Assembly (NCBI RefSeq): GCF_001752365.1
Contig: NZ_MEIY01000001.1
Span: 2,648,918-2,712,917, forward strand
Length of the DNA stretch: 64,000 nt
DNA from: Marinobacter sp. X15-166B
GTDB lineage: Bacteria > Pseudomonadota > Gammaproteobacteria > Pseudomonadales > Oleiphilaceae
Direction of reading: 5' to 3'
Part shown: piece after piece, positions 9,846 through 19,582 of the stretch
How positions within the stretch are numbered: position 1 is the stretch's first letter
How the letters are laid out: every line of letters starts with the position of its first letter
Position numbers and translations under genes: made by a program
Notes under the pieces: model-generated
Told to the model about the DNA's origin: nothing
The model's input: the letters and a program-made list of their open reading frames with translations, nothing else
The model's database searches: none

Positions 9846-10769
9846 ATGTGCCCATTTATGCCTGATTCCCGACCCGCAACCCCTGACGCCAGCCAAACTG
9901 CTGACGCTGAGCATCAGCATAAACAAGAACTTAACAAGCTGCAAAAGCGCCTTCGCCGGGATGTGGGGCGGGCGATTGCGGACTTTTCCATGATCGAAGC
10001 GGGCGACAAGGTGATGTGTTGTCTCAGTGGCGGCAAGGATTCTTACGCCATGCTGGACATTTTGCTCAATCTGCAGAAAAGCGCACCCGTGTCGTTTGAG
10101 ATCATTGCCGTCAACCTGGACCAGAAACAGCCCGGGTTTCCGGAAGAGGTCCTGCCCCGTTATCTGGCCGGCCTGGGTATTGAATACCACATCATTGAAC
10201 AAGACACCTACAGCATTGTGGTGGACAAGACGCCGGCAGGTAAAACCACCTGCGCTCTGTGTTCCCGATTACGCCGTGGCATACTCTACAACTTTGCCGA
10301 GCAACACGGTGTCACCAAAATTGCCCTGGGGCATCACCGCGATGACCTGTTGGAAACGCTGTTTCTTAACATGTTTTATGGCAGCAAGCTGAAATCCATG
10401 CCGCCGGTACTGCACAGCAATGACGGGCGCAATACGGTAATCCGGCCGCTCGCTTACAGCCGTGAACAGGACATTGCCCGGTTTGCGCAGTTACGCGGCT
10501 ACCCGATCATCCCGTGTAACCTGTGTGGCAGCCAGGAAAATCTGCAACGTCAGGTGATCAAGGAAATGCTGCAAGGGTGGGAACGCACCCATCCCGGTCG
10601 CCTCGACTCCATGTTTCGTGCGTTGTGCAATGTCGAACCCTCCCACCTGGCGGATCCCACCCTCTACGACTTCCGCAACAACAAGCGTTTGGCGGACGAG
10701 GCCGGTCAGGTGAGGGGCGCAGAAGTGGCTGAGCCGGAGTTTGGCCGGCTCGACATCCTTAATATATAA
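9846..10769 (+). CDS. ttcA: tRNA 2-thiocytidine(32) synthetase TtcA
   Basis: ATP-dependent, Fe-S-dependent thiolation of cytidine 32 in tRNA; cytoplasmic. 307 aa. PP-loop SGGKDS is at 61-66; the cluster-binding cysteines are CALC (C136, C139) and CNLC (C224, C227); [10 protein letters not shown] is also characteristic. ATG 9846 or ATG 9858 are both possible starts. The 3' end overlaps the convergent TauE/SafE-like gene by 11 bases, the two stop codons lying in the same TTAATATATAA stretch. It is divergent from the DnaJ-related gene with a 67-base spacer. Confidence 0.96.
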   Translation: MCPFMPDSRPATPDASQTADAEHQHKQELNKLQKRLRRDVGRAIADFSMIEAGDKVMCCLSGGKDSYAMLDILLNLQKSAPVSFEIIAVNLDQKQPGFPEEVLPRYLAGLGIEYHIIEQDTYSIVVDKTPAGKTTCALCSRLRRGILYNFAEQHGVTKIALGHHRDDLLETLFLNMFYGSKLKSMPPVLHSNDGRNTVIRPLAYSREQDIARFAQLRGYPIIPCNLCGSQENLQRQVIKEMLQGWERTHPGRLDSMFRALCNVEPSHLADPTLYDFRNNKRLADEAGQVRGAEVAEPEFGRLDILNI

Positions 10770-11445
10770 GCCCGCTCAGCGGCAGTGTCCAAACCCCGAA
10801 CAGGATCAGCAGGGTGCCGGTGATTGACCGGAAACCGGTGTGGCTGCGCAGGCGGGTAATCGAGCGGGCGGCAAAGCCGGTACCCAGCATGGACGGCAGG
10901 GTGCCCAGCCCGAAAAACAGCATGGTACCGGCGGCACCGGCGACACTCGGTTGCAGTGCGGCCCAGCCGAGCGTGCTGTACACCAACCCGCAGGGCAACC
11001 AGCCCCACAGCGATCCCAGCGCCAGCGCCTGTACCGGATGCCGGACGGGCAGGAGTCGTGCGGTCAGCGGTGCCAGTCTGGCCCAGACCGGCGCGCCGAG
11101 TTTTTCCACGTAACGGATACCTTGCCACCACTGGGCCATGGACAGGCCCATCAGGATCAACAACACCCCGGCGAGGGTACGCAGCCCCAGGCCAAGCGGA
11201 CCCCATTGGGCGCTGGCCTGGGTGCTGAGCAGGGCAATCAGCGTGGCAATGAGCACGTAACTGGCGATTCGGGCCCCGTTAAACGCCAGCAGCATCAAGG
11301 TCTGGCGCACCCTGAACCCCCGGCCAACCGGCAGCGCCATGGACAGGGAGGCACTGATGCCCCCGCACATGCCCAGACAGTGGGTACTGCCCAGAAATCC
11401 AATCATAAAAGCGCTGGTGTAGCTGAGATACAACCCGTCGCCCAC
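10759..11445 (-). CDS. TauE/SafE-like (DsbD-type) membrane protein of the cco assembly locus
   Basis: 228 aa inner-membrane protein with about six hydrophobic segments, starting [19 protein letters not shown]. The CxxxC-like [10 protein letters not shown] at residues 19-28 and the PCGLVY motif near 150 resemble the DsbD transmembrane core and suggest metal or electron handling rather than sulfite export. Such genes recur after ccoS in cbb3 loci, so a role in cbb3 maturation or copper handling is inferred. The GTG at 11445 lies two bases after the ccoS stop codon, so the gene ends the ccoGHIS operon. The 3' end overlaps ttcA. Confidence 0.8.
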   Translation of the reverse strand: MGDGLYLSYTSAFMIGFLGSTHCLGMCGGISASLSMALPVGRGFRVRQTLMLLAFNGARIASYVLIATLIALLSTQASAQWGPLGLGLRTLAGVLLILMGLSMAQWWQGIRYVEKLGAPVWARLAPLTARLLPVRHPVQALALGSLWGWLPCGLVYSTLGWAALQPSVAGAAGTMLFFGLGTLPSMLGTGFAARSITRLRSHTGFRSITGTLLILFGVWTLPLSGLIY

Positions 11446-11447
11446 GG

Positions 11448-11681
11448 TCAGTCCCCGGAGCGCGGCGCTTGTTGCTCGCTGTCCGGGTCCGGCGTATCGG
11501 GTTTCTCGGTCTCCTGCCGGGATTCGGTCGGGATCATGTGCGCATCATCGTCGTACAGAATCCGGTGGGCCGGCCCCTCCAGGTCATCGTATTGCCCGTT
11601 TTTCACCGCCCAGGAAAACAGCAGGATGCCCAGGGCAACCAAAATGAGCGTGGCGGGAATGAGGATCATCACTATTTCCAT
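11448..11681 (-). CDS. ccoS: CcoS, cbb3 oxidase maturation protein
   Basis: 77 aa single-pass membrane protein needed in the family for cofactor insertion into cbb3 oxidase. The N-terminal helix is MILIPATLILVALGILLFSW, followed by the conserved AVKNGQYDDLEGPAHRILYDDD. The hydrophilic C-terminal tail after residue 50 is not conserved. It lies between ccoI and the TauE/SafE-like gene in the usual ccoGHIS order. Confidence 0.95.
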   Translation of the reverse strand: MEIVMILIPATLILVALGILLFSWAVKNGQYDDLEGPAHRILYDDDAHMIPTESRQETEKPDTPDPDSEQQAPRSGD

Positions 11682-11722
11682 AACGGCACCTCGAGTGCAA
11701 TGAAAATCATATCAATACGCCA

Positions 11723-14170
11723 TCAGGGGGTGGCCTGGGCACCCACACGGGGCAGTGGCAGCGGAGCGGTTGCGCGATCACGACTCAATCGCAGCGCGTT
11801 GAGCACCACCAACAGCGAGCTGGCCGACATGCCGATGGCCGCCGCCCAGGGGGGGACCAGTCCGGCGGCGGCCAGGGGCAGGGCGGACGCATTGTAGGTC
11901 AGCGCCCACAACAGATTCTGGCGAATGACCCGGCGGGTCTGCGCGCTGGTGTTGATGGCGGTGATCAAATGCTTCAACTGCCCGTTCATCAGCACCGCAT
12001 CGGCGCTGAGCTGGGTCAGATCCGCGGCGCTGCCCATGGCGACGGACACTTCGGCGCCCGCCATGGAAGGCAGATCGTTGAGCCCGTCACCCACCATCAT
12101 GATGGTGTGACCTTCGGCCTTGAGCCGGCGCAAGTGCGCCAGTTTGTCTTCCGGGGACGCCTGGCCGATGGCCCGGTCGATATGCAACTGTTCGGCTATG
12201 TACTGGACATGACCGGAGCGGTCACCGCTGAGCAGCAGGGTCTGAATGCCCATCTGCTGGAGTCGGGCGAGGGCCGGTTTGGCATCGGCCCGCAACTGGT
12301 CATCCAGAGTAAAGCAGGCCAGCCAGCGGTTGTCGGCGGCCAGCCAGATCTCGATCCCGTGTCCGCTGGTGCGGGACGGCAGGGGGGTGCTCACATACCG
12401 GGATACAAACTCGCTGTGACCAATGTACACCGGCTGCCCCCGCCAGACTCCGGTCAATCCCCCGCCAATGTGGTTTTCCACCTCGGTGACCGGCTCGCTG
12501 CGACGGGACTTGAACGCTTTCGCAATGGGGTGTTCGGAGCGGGCTTCCAGCCCTGTCGCCAGAGCCAGGGCCTGTGCGGCGGTCAGGTCGCCGAAGCACT
12601 CGGTGGCCACCAGGGTCAGTCTGCCCTGGGTCAGGGTGCCGGTCTTGTCGAACACCACGGTGTCGATTTTGTGCAGCGATTCCAGGGTGTGCCCGCGGGT
12701 TGGCAGAAACCCGAGACGACGCAAGCGAACGGTGGCACTGGTCAGGGCAGTGGGGGTCGCCAACGACAGCGCGCAGGGGCAGGTCACCACCAGCACCGAC
12801 AGGGTGATGTCGAACGCGTTATCCGCGCCGGCCAGCCACCAGCCGATCCACACCACCGGTGCCAGAATCAGAATACGGCTGACAAAAATGCCGGCGATGC
12901 GATCCGCCATCAGCGCAACCGGCGGTTTCTCCGCCTGCACCCGGTCGAGGATTCTGAGGATGTTGGACAGCCGGGTCTGACTGCCGGTACGCAACACCCG
13001 GACGGTCAGCGGGTTCTCGCCGTTGATGCTGCCTGCGTGCACACTGTCACCCGGGCTGCGGGTTTCCGGCAGGTATTCGCCGGTCAGGGCGGCTTCGTTG
13101 AGGGTGGAGTGGCCAGCGGTGATTTCGCCGTCGACCGGCAGGGTTTCGCCGGGTTTCACCTGAATCAGGTCGCCAATTTCCAGCTCATGCACAGGCACCA
13201 GCTGGAGTTCACCGTTGCGTTCCCGGGTGGCGGCTTCCGGCTGGGTGCCGGCCATGGCCTGCCCGGTAATACCGGCACGATAACGAGCCTGGGCTTCAAT
13301 ATAGCGCCCGAGGGACAGAAAGAAGGTGAACATGCACACGGCTTCGAAATAGACTTCTTCGCCGCCCATGAGGGTCACCCACACGCTGGCAAGATAGGCC
13401 AGCCCGATGGCGGTGGCCACCGGTACGTCCATGGTCAGGTGGCGGCTGCGCAGGTCTCTGATGGCGTTGTCAAAAAACGGCCGGGCGCTGTACAGGATCA
13501 CGGGGGTGGCCACCAGCAAGCTGAACCAGCGGAAAAACTGGACGAATTCGGGGGATACCCCGCTGTGGATTTCAAAATACAGCGGGAAGGCCAGCATCAT
13601 GCTCTGGGTGGAACCCAGTCCGGCCACGCACAGCCGGATCAGGGCGCTGCGGTTTTCGGCTTTCAGGGCCCGCTCCGCCTCGCTTGCCTGGTAGGCACGG
13701 GCACGGTAACCCAGGCGGTGAATGGCGATGAGCAGGTCACTCAAGTGCGCCTGCTGGGGGTCCCAGGCAAGACGGGCCCGTTGGGTGGTGTGATTGACGG
13801 AAAAGGCCAAGACCCCGGGCTGTAAGGCCAGGTGTTTTTCCAACAACCAGATGCACGCCGCGCAGGTGATGTCCTGAATCAGTAACTGAGCTTCGAGTCC
13901 GCCGCTGACCGGGCTGACGAAGGCTTTCTGCATCAGCGGATGATCAAGTTCCAGCAGCCGGTCGTGCTCGGTTTTGGTCAGTTCCCGGGGGGTGACCGCA
14001 GGGGCGGTGCGGTGCTGGTAAAAGCCGGTAAGGCCTTCGTTATGAATGGTCTCGCAGACCGCCCGGCAGCCATAGCAGCAGAAGCGTTGCTGCTGGCCAT
14101 CGAGTTCGAGGGAAATCAGCGGTGCGCCGTCAACCGGTTCCCCACAATGGTAACAGGACACTCGCATCAC
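11723..14170 (-). CDS. ccoI: CcoI, copper-translocating P-type ATPase
   Basis: Inner-membrane P1B ATPase supplying copper for cbb3 oxidase assembly; 815 aa. The N-terminus has a cysteine-rich element (CYHCG at 6-10, CCYGC at 31-35) and a heavy-metal domain with CAAC (103-106). The transmembrane metal motif CPCAL is at 464-468, the phosphorylation site DKTGTLT at 508-514, and GDGLND in the C-terminal P domain. TGE occurs at 363-365. The GTG at 14170 overlaps the ccoH stop codon (GTGA); ATG 14167 is an alternative. Copper specificity follows from CPC and the locus. Confidence 0.96.
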   Translation of the reverse strand: MMRVSCYHCGEPVDGAPLISLELDGQQQRFCCYGCRAVCETIHNEGLTGFYQHRTAPAVTPRELTKTEHDRLLELDHPLMQKAFVSPVSGGLEAQLLIQDITCAACIWLLEKHLALQPGVLAFSVNHTTQRARLAWDPQQAHLSDLLIAIHRLGYRARAYQASEAERALKAENRSALIRLCVAGLGSTQSMMLAFPLYFEIHSGVSPEFVQFFRWFSLLVATPVILYSARPFFDNAIRDLRSRHLTMDVPVATAIGLAYLASVWVTLMGGEEVYFEAVCMFTFFLSLGRYIEAQARYRAGITGQAMAGTQPEAATRERNGELQLVPVHELEIGDLIQVKPGETLPVDGEITAGHSTLNEAALTGEYLPETRSPGDSVHAGSINGENPLTVRVLRTGSQTRLSNILRILDRVQAEKPPVALMADRIAGIFVSRILILAPVVWIGWWLAGADNAFDITLSVLVVTCPCALSLATPTALTSATVRLRRLGFLPTRGHTLESLHKIDTVVFDKTGTLTQGRLTLVATECFGDLTAAQALALATGLEARSEHPIAKAFKSRRSEPVTEVENHIGGGLTGVWRGQPVYIGHSEFVSRYVSTPLPSRTSGHGIEIWLAADNRWLACFTLDDQLRADAKPALARLQQMGIQTLLLSGDRSGHVQYIAEQLHIDRAIGQASPEDKLAHLRRLKAEGHTIMMVGDGLNDLPSMAGAEVSVAMGSAADLTQLSADAVLMNGQLKHLITAINTSAQTRRVIRQNLLWALTYNASALPLAAAGLVPPWAAAIGMSASSLLVVLNALRLSRDRATAPLPLPRVGAQATP

Positions 14171-14682
14171 CTGTGGGTTTGCGCTACCGCCCCCAGCTCC
14201 GTCGGGGTTGATGCAGGCAGGTTGATTTCACCCTTCAGACGCCAGTCGTTGTCGGGGCCGCGCAAATCGATGTACCAGCGTCCGTCCATGCCTCTTGGCA
14301 GGGTCGCGGTGTAGTAATTGTCAGCCACCGGGCTGAGTTGCACCGTGCGGTCGCGTTTCGCCAGGGTGGGGTGATAAATCTGCAGAACCAGATAGGGAGC
14401 GGCCCCCAGGCGGTGCCCTGGGGCCAGGTGCAGGTGAATCTGCTGGTCGGCGAAGGTCAGCTGACCGTGCAGGCCGAGTTCAACCGCCCTGGTGTCTTTG
14501 GCAAGCTCCAGGTTGATGCCGCGGCCTTCTTTGGAATATTCGTCCGTCACCAGAGAATTATCGCTGGTGACCGCGGCAGTAATGGCCACGGTGCACCAGA
14601 TGATGGAAGCTGTGGGGAAAATCAGCAAAAACCAGAACCAGGGCTGGCGGTACCAAGGGCTGACAGGTGATGCATCACTCAT
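14167..14682 (-). CDS. ccoH: CcoH (FixH), cbb3 oxidase assembly protein
   Basis: 171 aa inner-membrane protein with one N-terminal helix (PWFWFLLIFPTASIIWCTVAI) and a periplasmic FixH domain containing the conserved YYTATLPRGMDGRWYIDL segment. It stabilises cbb3 oxidase during assembly in the family. It lies between ccoG (45 bases upstream) and ccoI (overlap). A small hairpin, GGCAGGC/GCCTGCC, sits in the leader just before its GAGAGAAATGAATT-ATG start region. Confidence 0.93.
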   Translation of the reverse strand: MSDASPVSPWYRQPWFWFLLIFPTASIIWCTVAITAAVTSDNSLVTDEYSKEGRGINLELAKDTRAVELGLHGQLTFADQQIHLHLAPGHRLGAAPYLVLQIYHPTLAKRDRTVQLSPVADNYYTATLPRGMDGRWYIDLRGPDNDWRLKGEINLPASTPTELGAVAQTHR

Positions 14683-14698
14683 AATTCATTTCTCTCAA

Positions 14699-14715
14699 GG
14701 CAGGCGCTGCCTGCC
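14699..14715 (-). other. Short inverted repeat in the ccoG-ccoH spacer
   Basis: GGCAGGC-GCT-GCCTGCC is a 7-bp perfect inverted repeat with a 3-base centre, 17 bases upstream of ccoH. On the transcript it would form a small stem-loop between ccoG and ccoH, perhaps affecting processing or relative translation. No U-tract follows. Confidence 0.4.
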
Positions 14716-14727
14716 ATCAAACCAGGG

Positions 14728-16158
14728 TTATTGACCCGGACCGACAAAGCGGCTCTCGGTGACTATGTTCAGAGCCTCGTCTTGCTCTGAGGTCATGATG
14801 AAGCGAATGGTGTTATTGGTGTCCTGGATGGCATCCGGATCAGCCTCTACGACAGCCGGCAGGGACGCATGTTCCCGGCTGGCGACCAGAAGTTTGCTCT
14901 TGGAGGTCAGCCGGATGCCGTCCAGACCCTCGACCCGGATGTGGTAGGTTTGCGGAATTTCCGACAGGTTGGCGATTTTGAGGGTGTAGGAATTCTCCAC
15001 CAACCCCTGCCCGGTGTAATTGAACAGGGCGCCCCGGTCACGGAGCACATCCAGTTCCGCCGGAACCCGGGTCGCCAGGATGAACACCAGTACGGCGATC
15101 ATCAGCGTGAGCGCGGCGCCGTAACCAAACGTGCGGGGACGCAGTATTTTGGAGGGGCGCTCCTCCAGTTCGTTTTCGGTGGCATAGCGGATCAACCCCT
15201 TGGGGTAGTCCATTTTCTCCATGACCTCGTCACAGGCGTCGATGCACAGGGCGCAACCGATGCACTCGTACTGCAGTCCGTCGCGGATGTCGATGCCGGT
15301 GGGGCAGACCTGTACACACAGACCGCAATCGATGCAATCCCCCAAACCCACCTCACTGGGCGCTACGCCTTTTTTTCGACCGCCCCGGGGCTCGCCACGG
15401 TTCGGGTCATAGGCCACGGCCAGGGTGTTGGGGTCATACATCACCGACTGGAAACGGGCGTAGGGACACATGTACAGGCACACCTGCTCCCGCAACCAGC
15501 CGGCGTTCAGGTACGTGGCCACGGTAAAAAACGCCACCCAGAAATAAGCCCAGCCATTGGCATTCAGCGTAGCGATATCAACAATCAGCTCACGGATCGG
15601 GTAGAAGTAACCCACAAAGGTGAGCCCGGTGGCCAGCGCGATCAGCAGCCAGAGGCTGTGCTTGGTCGTTTTTTTGATGATTTTTTCCGCAGAACGGGGA
15701 GCCTTGTCCAGTTTGATACGCGCGTTCCGGCTGCCTTCCACCCGGGTTTCGATCCACATGAAAATAAAGGTCCACACGGTTTGCGGGCAGGTGTAGCCGC
15801 ACCACACGCGACCGAACAGGGTGGTGATAAAAAACAACCCGAACGCGGCAATGATCAGCATGCCGGAGAGCAGGAAAAAATCTTTCGGGAAGAAGGTGGC
15901 GCCGTACAGATGGAATTCCCGCGCCGGCAGGTCAAAGTGAATCAGCGGTTGCCCGTTAATGGATATCCAGCAGAACAGGAAAAACATGCCCATCAGCGCA
16001 ATCAGGCTGATAAAACGAATGCGTTGAAAGACACCCTTCACTTCGCGGGTGTAGATCTTCTTGCGACTGGCGTAGAGCTCAACTGTTTCGATTTTGTTTT
16101 TGTTGTTGGAAGGCTCCGTCGCAGGGTCGATCTGTTTGACGGGAATCTCGTTACTCAT
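14728..16158 (-). CDS. ccoG: CcoG (FixG/RdxA), cbb3 oxidase accessory ferredoxin-like protein
   Basis: 476 aa inner-membrane protein. Several helices in the first half surround CGYTCPQTVW, then a cytoplasmic ferredoxin-like segment carries CIDCGLCVQVCPTG and CIGCALCIDACDE, enough for two [4Fe-4S] clusters. A C-terminal periplasmic Ig-like FixG domain follows. In the family it acts as a cupric reductase for copper delivery to cbb3. ATG 16158 is chosen because GGGAGG lies 5 bases before it; GTG 16161 is also in frame. It is first in the ccoGHIS operon, separated from ccoP by two stem-loops. Confidence 0.96.
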   Translation of the reverse strand: MSNEIPVKQIDPATEPSNNKNKIETVELYASRKKIYTREVKGVFQRIRFISLIALMGMFFLFCWISINGQPLIHFDLPAREFHLYGATFFPKDFFLLSGMLIIAAFGLFFITTLFGRVWCGYTCPQTVWTFIFMWIETRVEGSRNARIKLDKAPRSAEKIIKKTTKHSLWLLIALATGLTFVGYFYPIRELIVDIATLNANGWAYFWVAFFTVATYLNAGWLREQVCLYMCPYARFQSVMYDPNTLAVAYDPNRGEPRGGRKKGVAPSEVGLGDCIDCGLCVQVCPTGIDIRDGLQYECIGCALCIDACDEVMEKMDYPKGLIRYATENELEERPSKILRPRTFGYGAALTLMIAVLVFILATRVPAELDVLRDRGALFNYTGQGLVENSYTLKIANLSEIPQTYHIRVEGLDGIRLTSKSKLLVASREHASLPAVVEADPDAIQDTNNTIRFIMTSEQDEALNIVTESRFVGPGQ

Positions 16159-16216
16159 CACTGCCTCCCAGCAGGGGGATAACCCACTCCAAAAGGGCTA
16201 GTCGAATCTTTTCAAG

Positions 16217-16245
16217 CCTGGGTCCGATACACGCTCGGGCCCAGG
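16217..16245 (-). other. Stem-loop 2 between ccoP and ccoG
   Basis: CCTGGGTCCGA (16217-16227) pairs fully with TCGGGCCCAGG (16235-16245), an 11-bp stem with one G-T pair and a 7-base loop. It lies downstream of the terminator-like hairpin in the 121-base ccoP/ccoG spacer and has no U-tract on the minus strand. It could stabilise the 3' end of ccoNOQP mRNA or shape the ccoG leader. Confidence 0.5.
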
Positions 16246-16248
16246 GTT

Positions 16249-16275
16249 CAAAAGACAGGGGCTGAAATCAGCCCC
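16249..16275 (-). terminator. Probable intrinsic terminator after ccoNOQP
   Basis: On the minus strand, 8 bases after the ccoP stop, GGGGCTG-ATTT-CAGCCCC forms a perfect 7-bp G+C-rich stem followed by TGTCTTTTG. The U-run is short and offset by three bases, so termination is probably partial, letting some readthrough into ccoGHIS. Confidence 0.6.
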
Positions 16276-16282
16276 GGGGCTG

Positions 16283-17176
16283 TCAGTTGTTCGACAGGCT
16301 GTACACGTAAGCGGCGAGGATGTGGATCTGATCCGCGCTGAGGCGATCTTCCTGCGCCGGCATCTTGTTGTGGCGACCATAGAGCACGGTCTCCTCAATG
16401 CGCTCGTAGGTGCTGCCATACAGCCAGATATCGTCCGTCAGGTTGGGGGCGCCCATCGCCTGCATGCCGGTACCGTCTGCGCCATGGCAGGCCGCACAGG
16501 CCTGGGCGAACACCGCTGCACCTTTTTCGGCTGCGTCGGCATCCCTGGCGCGACCGCTGTAACCCAGCACGTAGTTTACCACCTGATCCACCTGGGTGGC
16601 GGTCATGTTCGGCATCAGCCCCTTGGCAGGCATCACCCCTTCACGACCTTTGGTGATGGAGTGGACGATGCTGTCCGGGTCGCCGCCATACAGCCAGTCA
16701 TCGTCGGTCAGGTTCGGAAAACCAACCGATCCACGGCCGGCGGAACCATGACAGACGGCGCAGTTGTTGGCAAACAGCCGCTGGCCCATTTGCAGGGCAT
16801 CTTCGTTGCGGGCCAATTCGACAATCGGGGTGTTGCCGAACTGGGCGTACAGTTCGCCGTATTTGGCGTCGGCCAGTTCGACTTCCCGTTCCCACTGATT
16901 GTACTGGGTCCAGCCCAACAGGCCTTTGAAGTTCCCCAGCCCCGGGTACAGGGCAAGGTAGGCGAGGCTGAAGATCACCGTGGAGACGAACAGATAGAAC
17001 CACCACTTCGGCAGCGGGTTGTCATACTCTTCGATGCCATCAAAGGAGTGGCCGGTGGTGCGCTCTGTTTCACTGTCGGTGGTCTGGCTTTTACGGGTAG
17101 CCCACAGGATCCACCAGCATCCGTATATGGTACCGAGCACGACCACACTGACCCATATGCTCCAAAAGGTACTCAT
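16283..17176 (-). CDS. ccoP: cbb3 cytochrome c oxidase subunit III (CcoP)
   Basis: 297 aa diheme subunit passing electrons from soluble cytochrome c to the CcoNO core. Two N-terminal helices (VVLGTIYGCWWILWA and WWFYLFVSTVIFSLAYLALY) anchor it, as in longer CcoP forms. Two heme c motifs, CAVCH and CAACH, lie in tandem cytochrome c domains, with methionine ligands in segments such as GVMPAKGLMP and NKMPAQ. Its ATG overlaps the ccoQ stop codon. Last structural gene of ccoNOQP. Confidence 0.97.
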   Translation of the reverse strand: MSTFWSIWVSVVVLGTIYGCWWILWATRKSQTTDSETERTTGHSFDGIEEYDNPLPKWWFYLFVSTVIFSLAYLALYPGLGNFKGLLGWTQYNQWEREVELADAKYGELYAQFGNTPIVELARNEDALQMGQRLFANNCAVCHGSAGRGSVGFPNLTDDDWLYGGDPDSIVHSITKGREGVMPAKGLMPNMTATQVDQVVNYVLGYSGRARDADAAEKGAAVFAQACAACHGADGTGMQAMGAPNLTDDIWLYGSTYERIEETVLYGRHNKMPAQEDRLSADQIHILAAYVYSLSNN

Positions 17177-17358
17177 TGTTTCTTCTCCGTCTTTTCTTTT
17201 TCCAGGGTGCGGCGATCAATCTCGTCGTCGTCAAAGGGCAAGTGTGCGGCTTCGTCATTCGCTTTCTTGCGGTGGGCGCTGTAGGCCCACCAGACAATGC
17301 CGAGAAACACCAGCAGAACGAGTACCGTGTGTATGCCGCGCAGGTCGTTAATATCCAT
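17173..17358 (-). CDS. ccoQ: cbb3 oxidase subunit IV (CcoQ/FixQ)
   Basis: 61 aa from the ATG at 17358. One membrane helix (VLVLLVFLGIVWWAYSAHRK) is followed by a charged cytoplasmic tail with FDDDEID, typical of CcoQ, which stabilises the oxidase. A GTG at 17367 overlapping the ccoO stop is a possible alternative start. It overlaps ccoP by four bases. Confidence 0.93.
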   Translation of the reverse strand: MDINDLRGIHTVLVLLVFLGIVWWAYSAHRKKANDEAAHLPFDDDEIDRRTLEKEKTEKKQ

Positions 17359-17363
17359 CAGAA

Positions 17364-17972
17364 TCACCGTTTGGTTGGTAGCACGGTTCCCAGCTGTTGC
17401 AAGTAGGCGACCAGTGCATCAATCTCAAACTGACCCTCTACCTCGGCCGCGCCGCCTTCGATCTGCTCATCGGTGTAGGGGACACCAAGGGTTTGCAGGG
17501 CCTTCAGCTTGGCACGGGTATGCTTATGGTTGACCTTGTTTTCAAACAGCCACGGGAAGGCGGGCATGTTGGATTCGGGCACCACGCTGCGGGGATCGTA
17601 CAGGTGCATGCGCTGCCAGGCGTCTGAATAGCGCCCGCCAACACGGGCCAGATCCGGTCCGGTGCGCTTGGAGCCCCACAGGAACGGGTGCTCATACACG
17701 AACTCACCGGCCACCGAGTAGTGGCCGTAACGTTCGGTTTCCGCACGGAACGGGCGGATCTGCTGGGTATGGCACACATGACAACCTTCGCGGATATAAA
17801 TATCCCGGCCTTCCAGTTCCAGGGGGGTGAGCGGCTCCAGGCCGGCAATGGGTTCGTTGACCCCCTTGTGGAAGAACAGCGGCAGAATTTCACCGAGGAA
17901 GGCGGTACTGATGACCAGAACAACCAGTACGGACATCAGCCCAATATTTTTCTCAACTATGTCGTGTCTCAT
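17364..17972 (-). CDS. ccoO: cbb3 oxidase subunit II (CcoO), monoheme cytochrome c
   Basis: 202 aa. An N-terminal helix ([22 protein letters not shown]) anchors a periplasmic cytochrome c domain with the single heme motif CHVCH and [13 protein letters not shown]; the methionine ligand lies in the [11 protein letters not shown] segment. It relays electrons from CcoP to CcoN. It follows ccoN by 17 bases and abuts ccoQ. Confidence 0.97.
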   Translation of the reverse strand: MRHDIVEKNIGLMSVLVVLVISTAFLGEILPLFFHKGVNEPIAGLEPLTPLELEGRDIYIREGCHVCHTQQIRPFRAETERYGHYSVAGEFVYEHPFLWGSKRTGPDLARVGGRYSDAWQRMHLYDPRSVVPESNMPAFPWLFENKVNHKHTRAKLKALQTLGVPYTDEQIEGGAAEVEGQFEIDALVAYLQQLGTVLPTKR

Positions 17973-17989
17973 TGGTCTCTTATCTCTTC

Positions 17990-19420
17990 TCAGGCGGCCT
18001 GTGCGGCACTGTTGTCAAGTGCGACAGCGTCTTTCTGGCGAATGGTCATGCGCACGTTGTAAGCCATAACCAGCATCCCGGACAGGAAGATTGCACCGCC
18101 CAGGAAGCGGACGAAATAACCGGGATAAGAGGCTTCAAGGGACTCTACAAAGCTGTAAGTGAGGGTGCCGTCGTCGTTCACCGCGCGCCACATCAAGCCT
18201 TGCATGATGCCGTTGACCCACATGGAGACGATGTACAACACCGTGCCGATGGTGGCCAGCCAGAAGTGCACGTTGATCAGGGCAACACTGTACATCTCCC
18301 GCACACCCCAGAGTTTGGGGATCAGGTGGTAGATGGCGCCGATACTGATCATGGCGACCCAGCCCAGGGCACCGGAGTGCACGTGGCCAATGGTCCAGTC
18401 AGTATTGTGGGACAGTGCGTTCACGGTCTTGATCGCCATCATCGGGCCTTCGAAGGTAGACATGCCGTAGAACGACAGGGACACCACCAGGAAACGCAGG
18501 ATCGGATCGGTACGCAGTTTGTGCCAGGCACCCGAGAGCGTCATCATACCGTTGATCATACCGCCCCAGCTGGGTGCCAGCAGAATCAGGGACATCACCA
18601 TACCGGCGGTCTGTGCCCAGTCCGGCAGTGCGCTGTAGTGGAGGTGATGCGCGCCCGCCCAGACGTAGGTGGCGATCAGCGCCCAGAAGTGCACAATCGA
18701 CAAGCGGTAGGAATACACCGGACGACCCGCCTGCTTGGGTACAAAGTAGTACATCATGCCCAGGAAACCTGCGGTCAGGAAGAAGCCTACCGCGTTGTGT
18801 CCCCACCACCACTGGATCATGGCATCGGTGACACCGGAGTAGATGGAGTAGGACTTGAAGGCGGTTACCGGGATCGCCAGGTTGTTGCCGATATGCAGCA
18901 TGGCGATGGTGATGATAAAGGCACCGTAGAACCAGTTGGCTACGTAAATGTGCGGCGCCTTTCGCTTGGTGATGGTGCCGAAGAACACGGTACCGTAGGC
19001 GATCCAGACCACAGTGATGAGGATGTCAATGGGCCACTCCAGTTCGGCGTACTCTTTGGTCGAGGTGAACCCCATGGGCAGGGTGATCACCGCTGCGACC
19101 ATGACGGCCTGCCAGCCCCAGAAGGTGAACTGGGCCAGTCCGTCGGAAAACAGCCGTGCCTGACAGGTACGCTGAACCACGTAGTAGGAAGTAGCAAACA
19201 GAGCGCTACCGCCAAAACCAAAGATGACGGCGTTGGTGTGCAGCGGCCGGAGGCGGCCGAAGTGGGTAAAGGGAAGATCCAGGTTAACTGCCGGCCAAAC
19301 GAGTTGTGCTGCAATCAGCACACCGAGGCTCATCCCGATAATACCCCATACGACTGTCATGATGGCGAATTGTCTCACCACCTTGTAGTTGTATGTCAGG
19401 TTTGGATTTACTGTGCTCAT
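17990..19420 (-). CDS. ccoN: cbb3 oxidase catalytic subunit I (CcoN)
   Basis: 476 aa heme-copper oxidase core subunit, about 12 membrane helices, reducing O2 at a heme b3-CuB site with high affinity. Histidine ligands are visible in [34 protein letters not shown] and [13 protein letters not shown]. The ATG at 19420 follows TAGGGCT and begins at the conserved [14 protein letters not shown]; the longer reading frame upstream lacks family similarity. First gene of ccoNOQP. Such operons are normally activated by ANR/FNR at low oxygen, but no convincing box was found in the 240-base upstream spacer. Confidence 0.97.
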   Translation of the reverse strand: MSTVNPNLTYNYKVVRQFAIMTVVWGIIGMSLGVLIAAQLVWPAVNLDLPFTHFGRLRPLHTNAVIFGFGGSALFATSYYVVQRTCQARLFSDGLAQFTFWGWQAVMVAAVITLPMGFTSTKEYAELEWPIDILITVVWIAYGTVFFGTITKRKAPHIYVANWFYGAFIITIAMLHIGNNLAIPVTAFKSYSIYSGVTDAMIQWWWGHNAVGFFLTAGFLGMMYYFVPKQAGRPVYSYRLSIVHFWALIATYVWAGAHHLHYSALPDWAQTAGMVMSLILLAPSWGGMINGMMTLSGAWHKLRTDPILRFLVVSLSFYGMSTFEGPMMAIKTVNALSHNTDWTIGHVHSGALGWVAMISIGAIYHLIPKLWGVREMYSVALINVHFWLATIGTVLYIVSMWVNGIMQGLMWRAVNDDGTLTYSFVESLEASYPGYFVRFLGGAIFLSGMLVMAYNVRMTIRQKDAVALDNSAAQAA

Positions 19421-19582
19421 AGCCCTACCGATACATTTAGAGTGGGAAGTTGTGCGGGCGCAAGTATGGAGAAAGTATGACGGCATTGCAACGACACAGG
19501 TCAAGCCGTGCGGTGCCGTCAAAGCCTCTCAAATCAGCATCATGGCCGGAAATACTCAGGCTCCACTTGTTGGATTCACAAC

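Noticed and set aside
10733..10756. Inverted repeat GAGCCGG...CCGGCTC near the ttcA 3' end
   Set aside because: Within coding sequence, 7 bp with no T-run; ordinary for this base composition.
11969..13825. 618-codon open frame antisense to ccoI, and similar long antisense frames at 10840-11703, 14869-16182, 57423-58691 and 62377-63870
   Set aside because: Low-complexity, His/Gln/Gly-rich translations without domains, each opposite a well-supported gene; a side effect of high G+C third positions.
19491..19504. Possible ANR/FNR box upstream of ccoN (TTGACctgtGTCGT on the minus strand)
   Set aside because: Only 6 of 10 consensus positions; a second 6-of-10 candidate overlaps ATCAGCATCAT nearby, so neither is above background.
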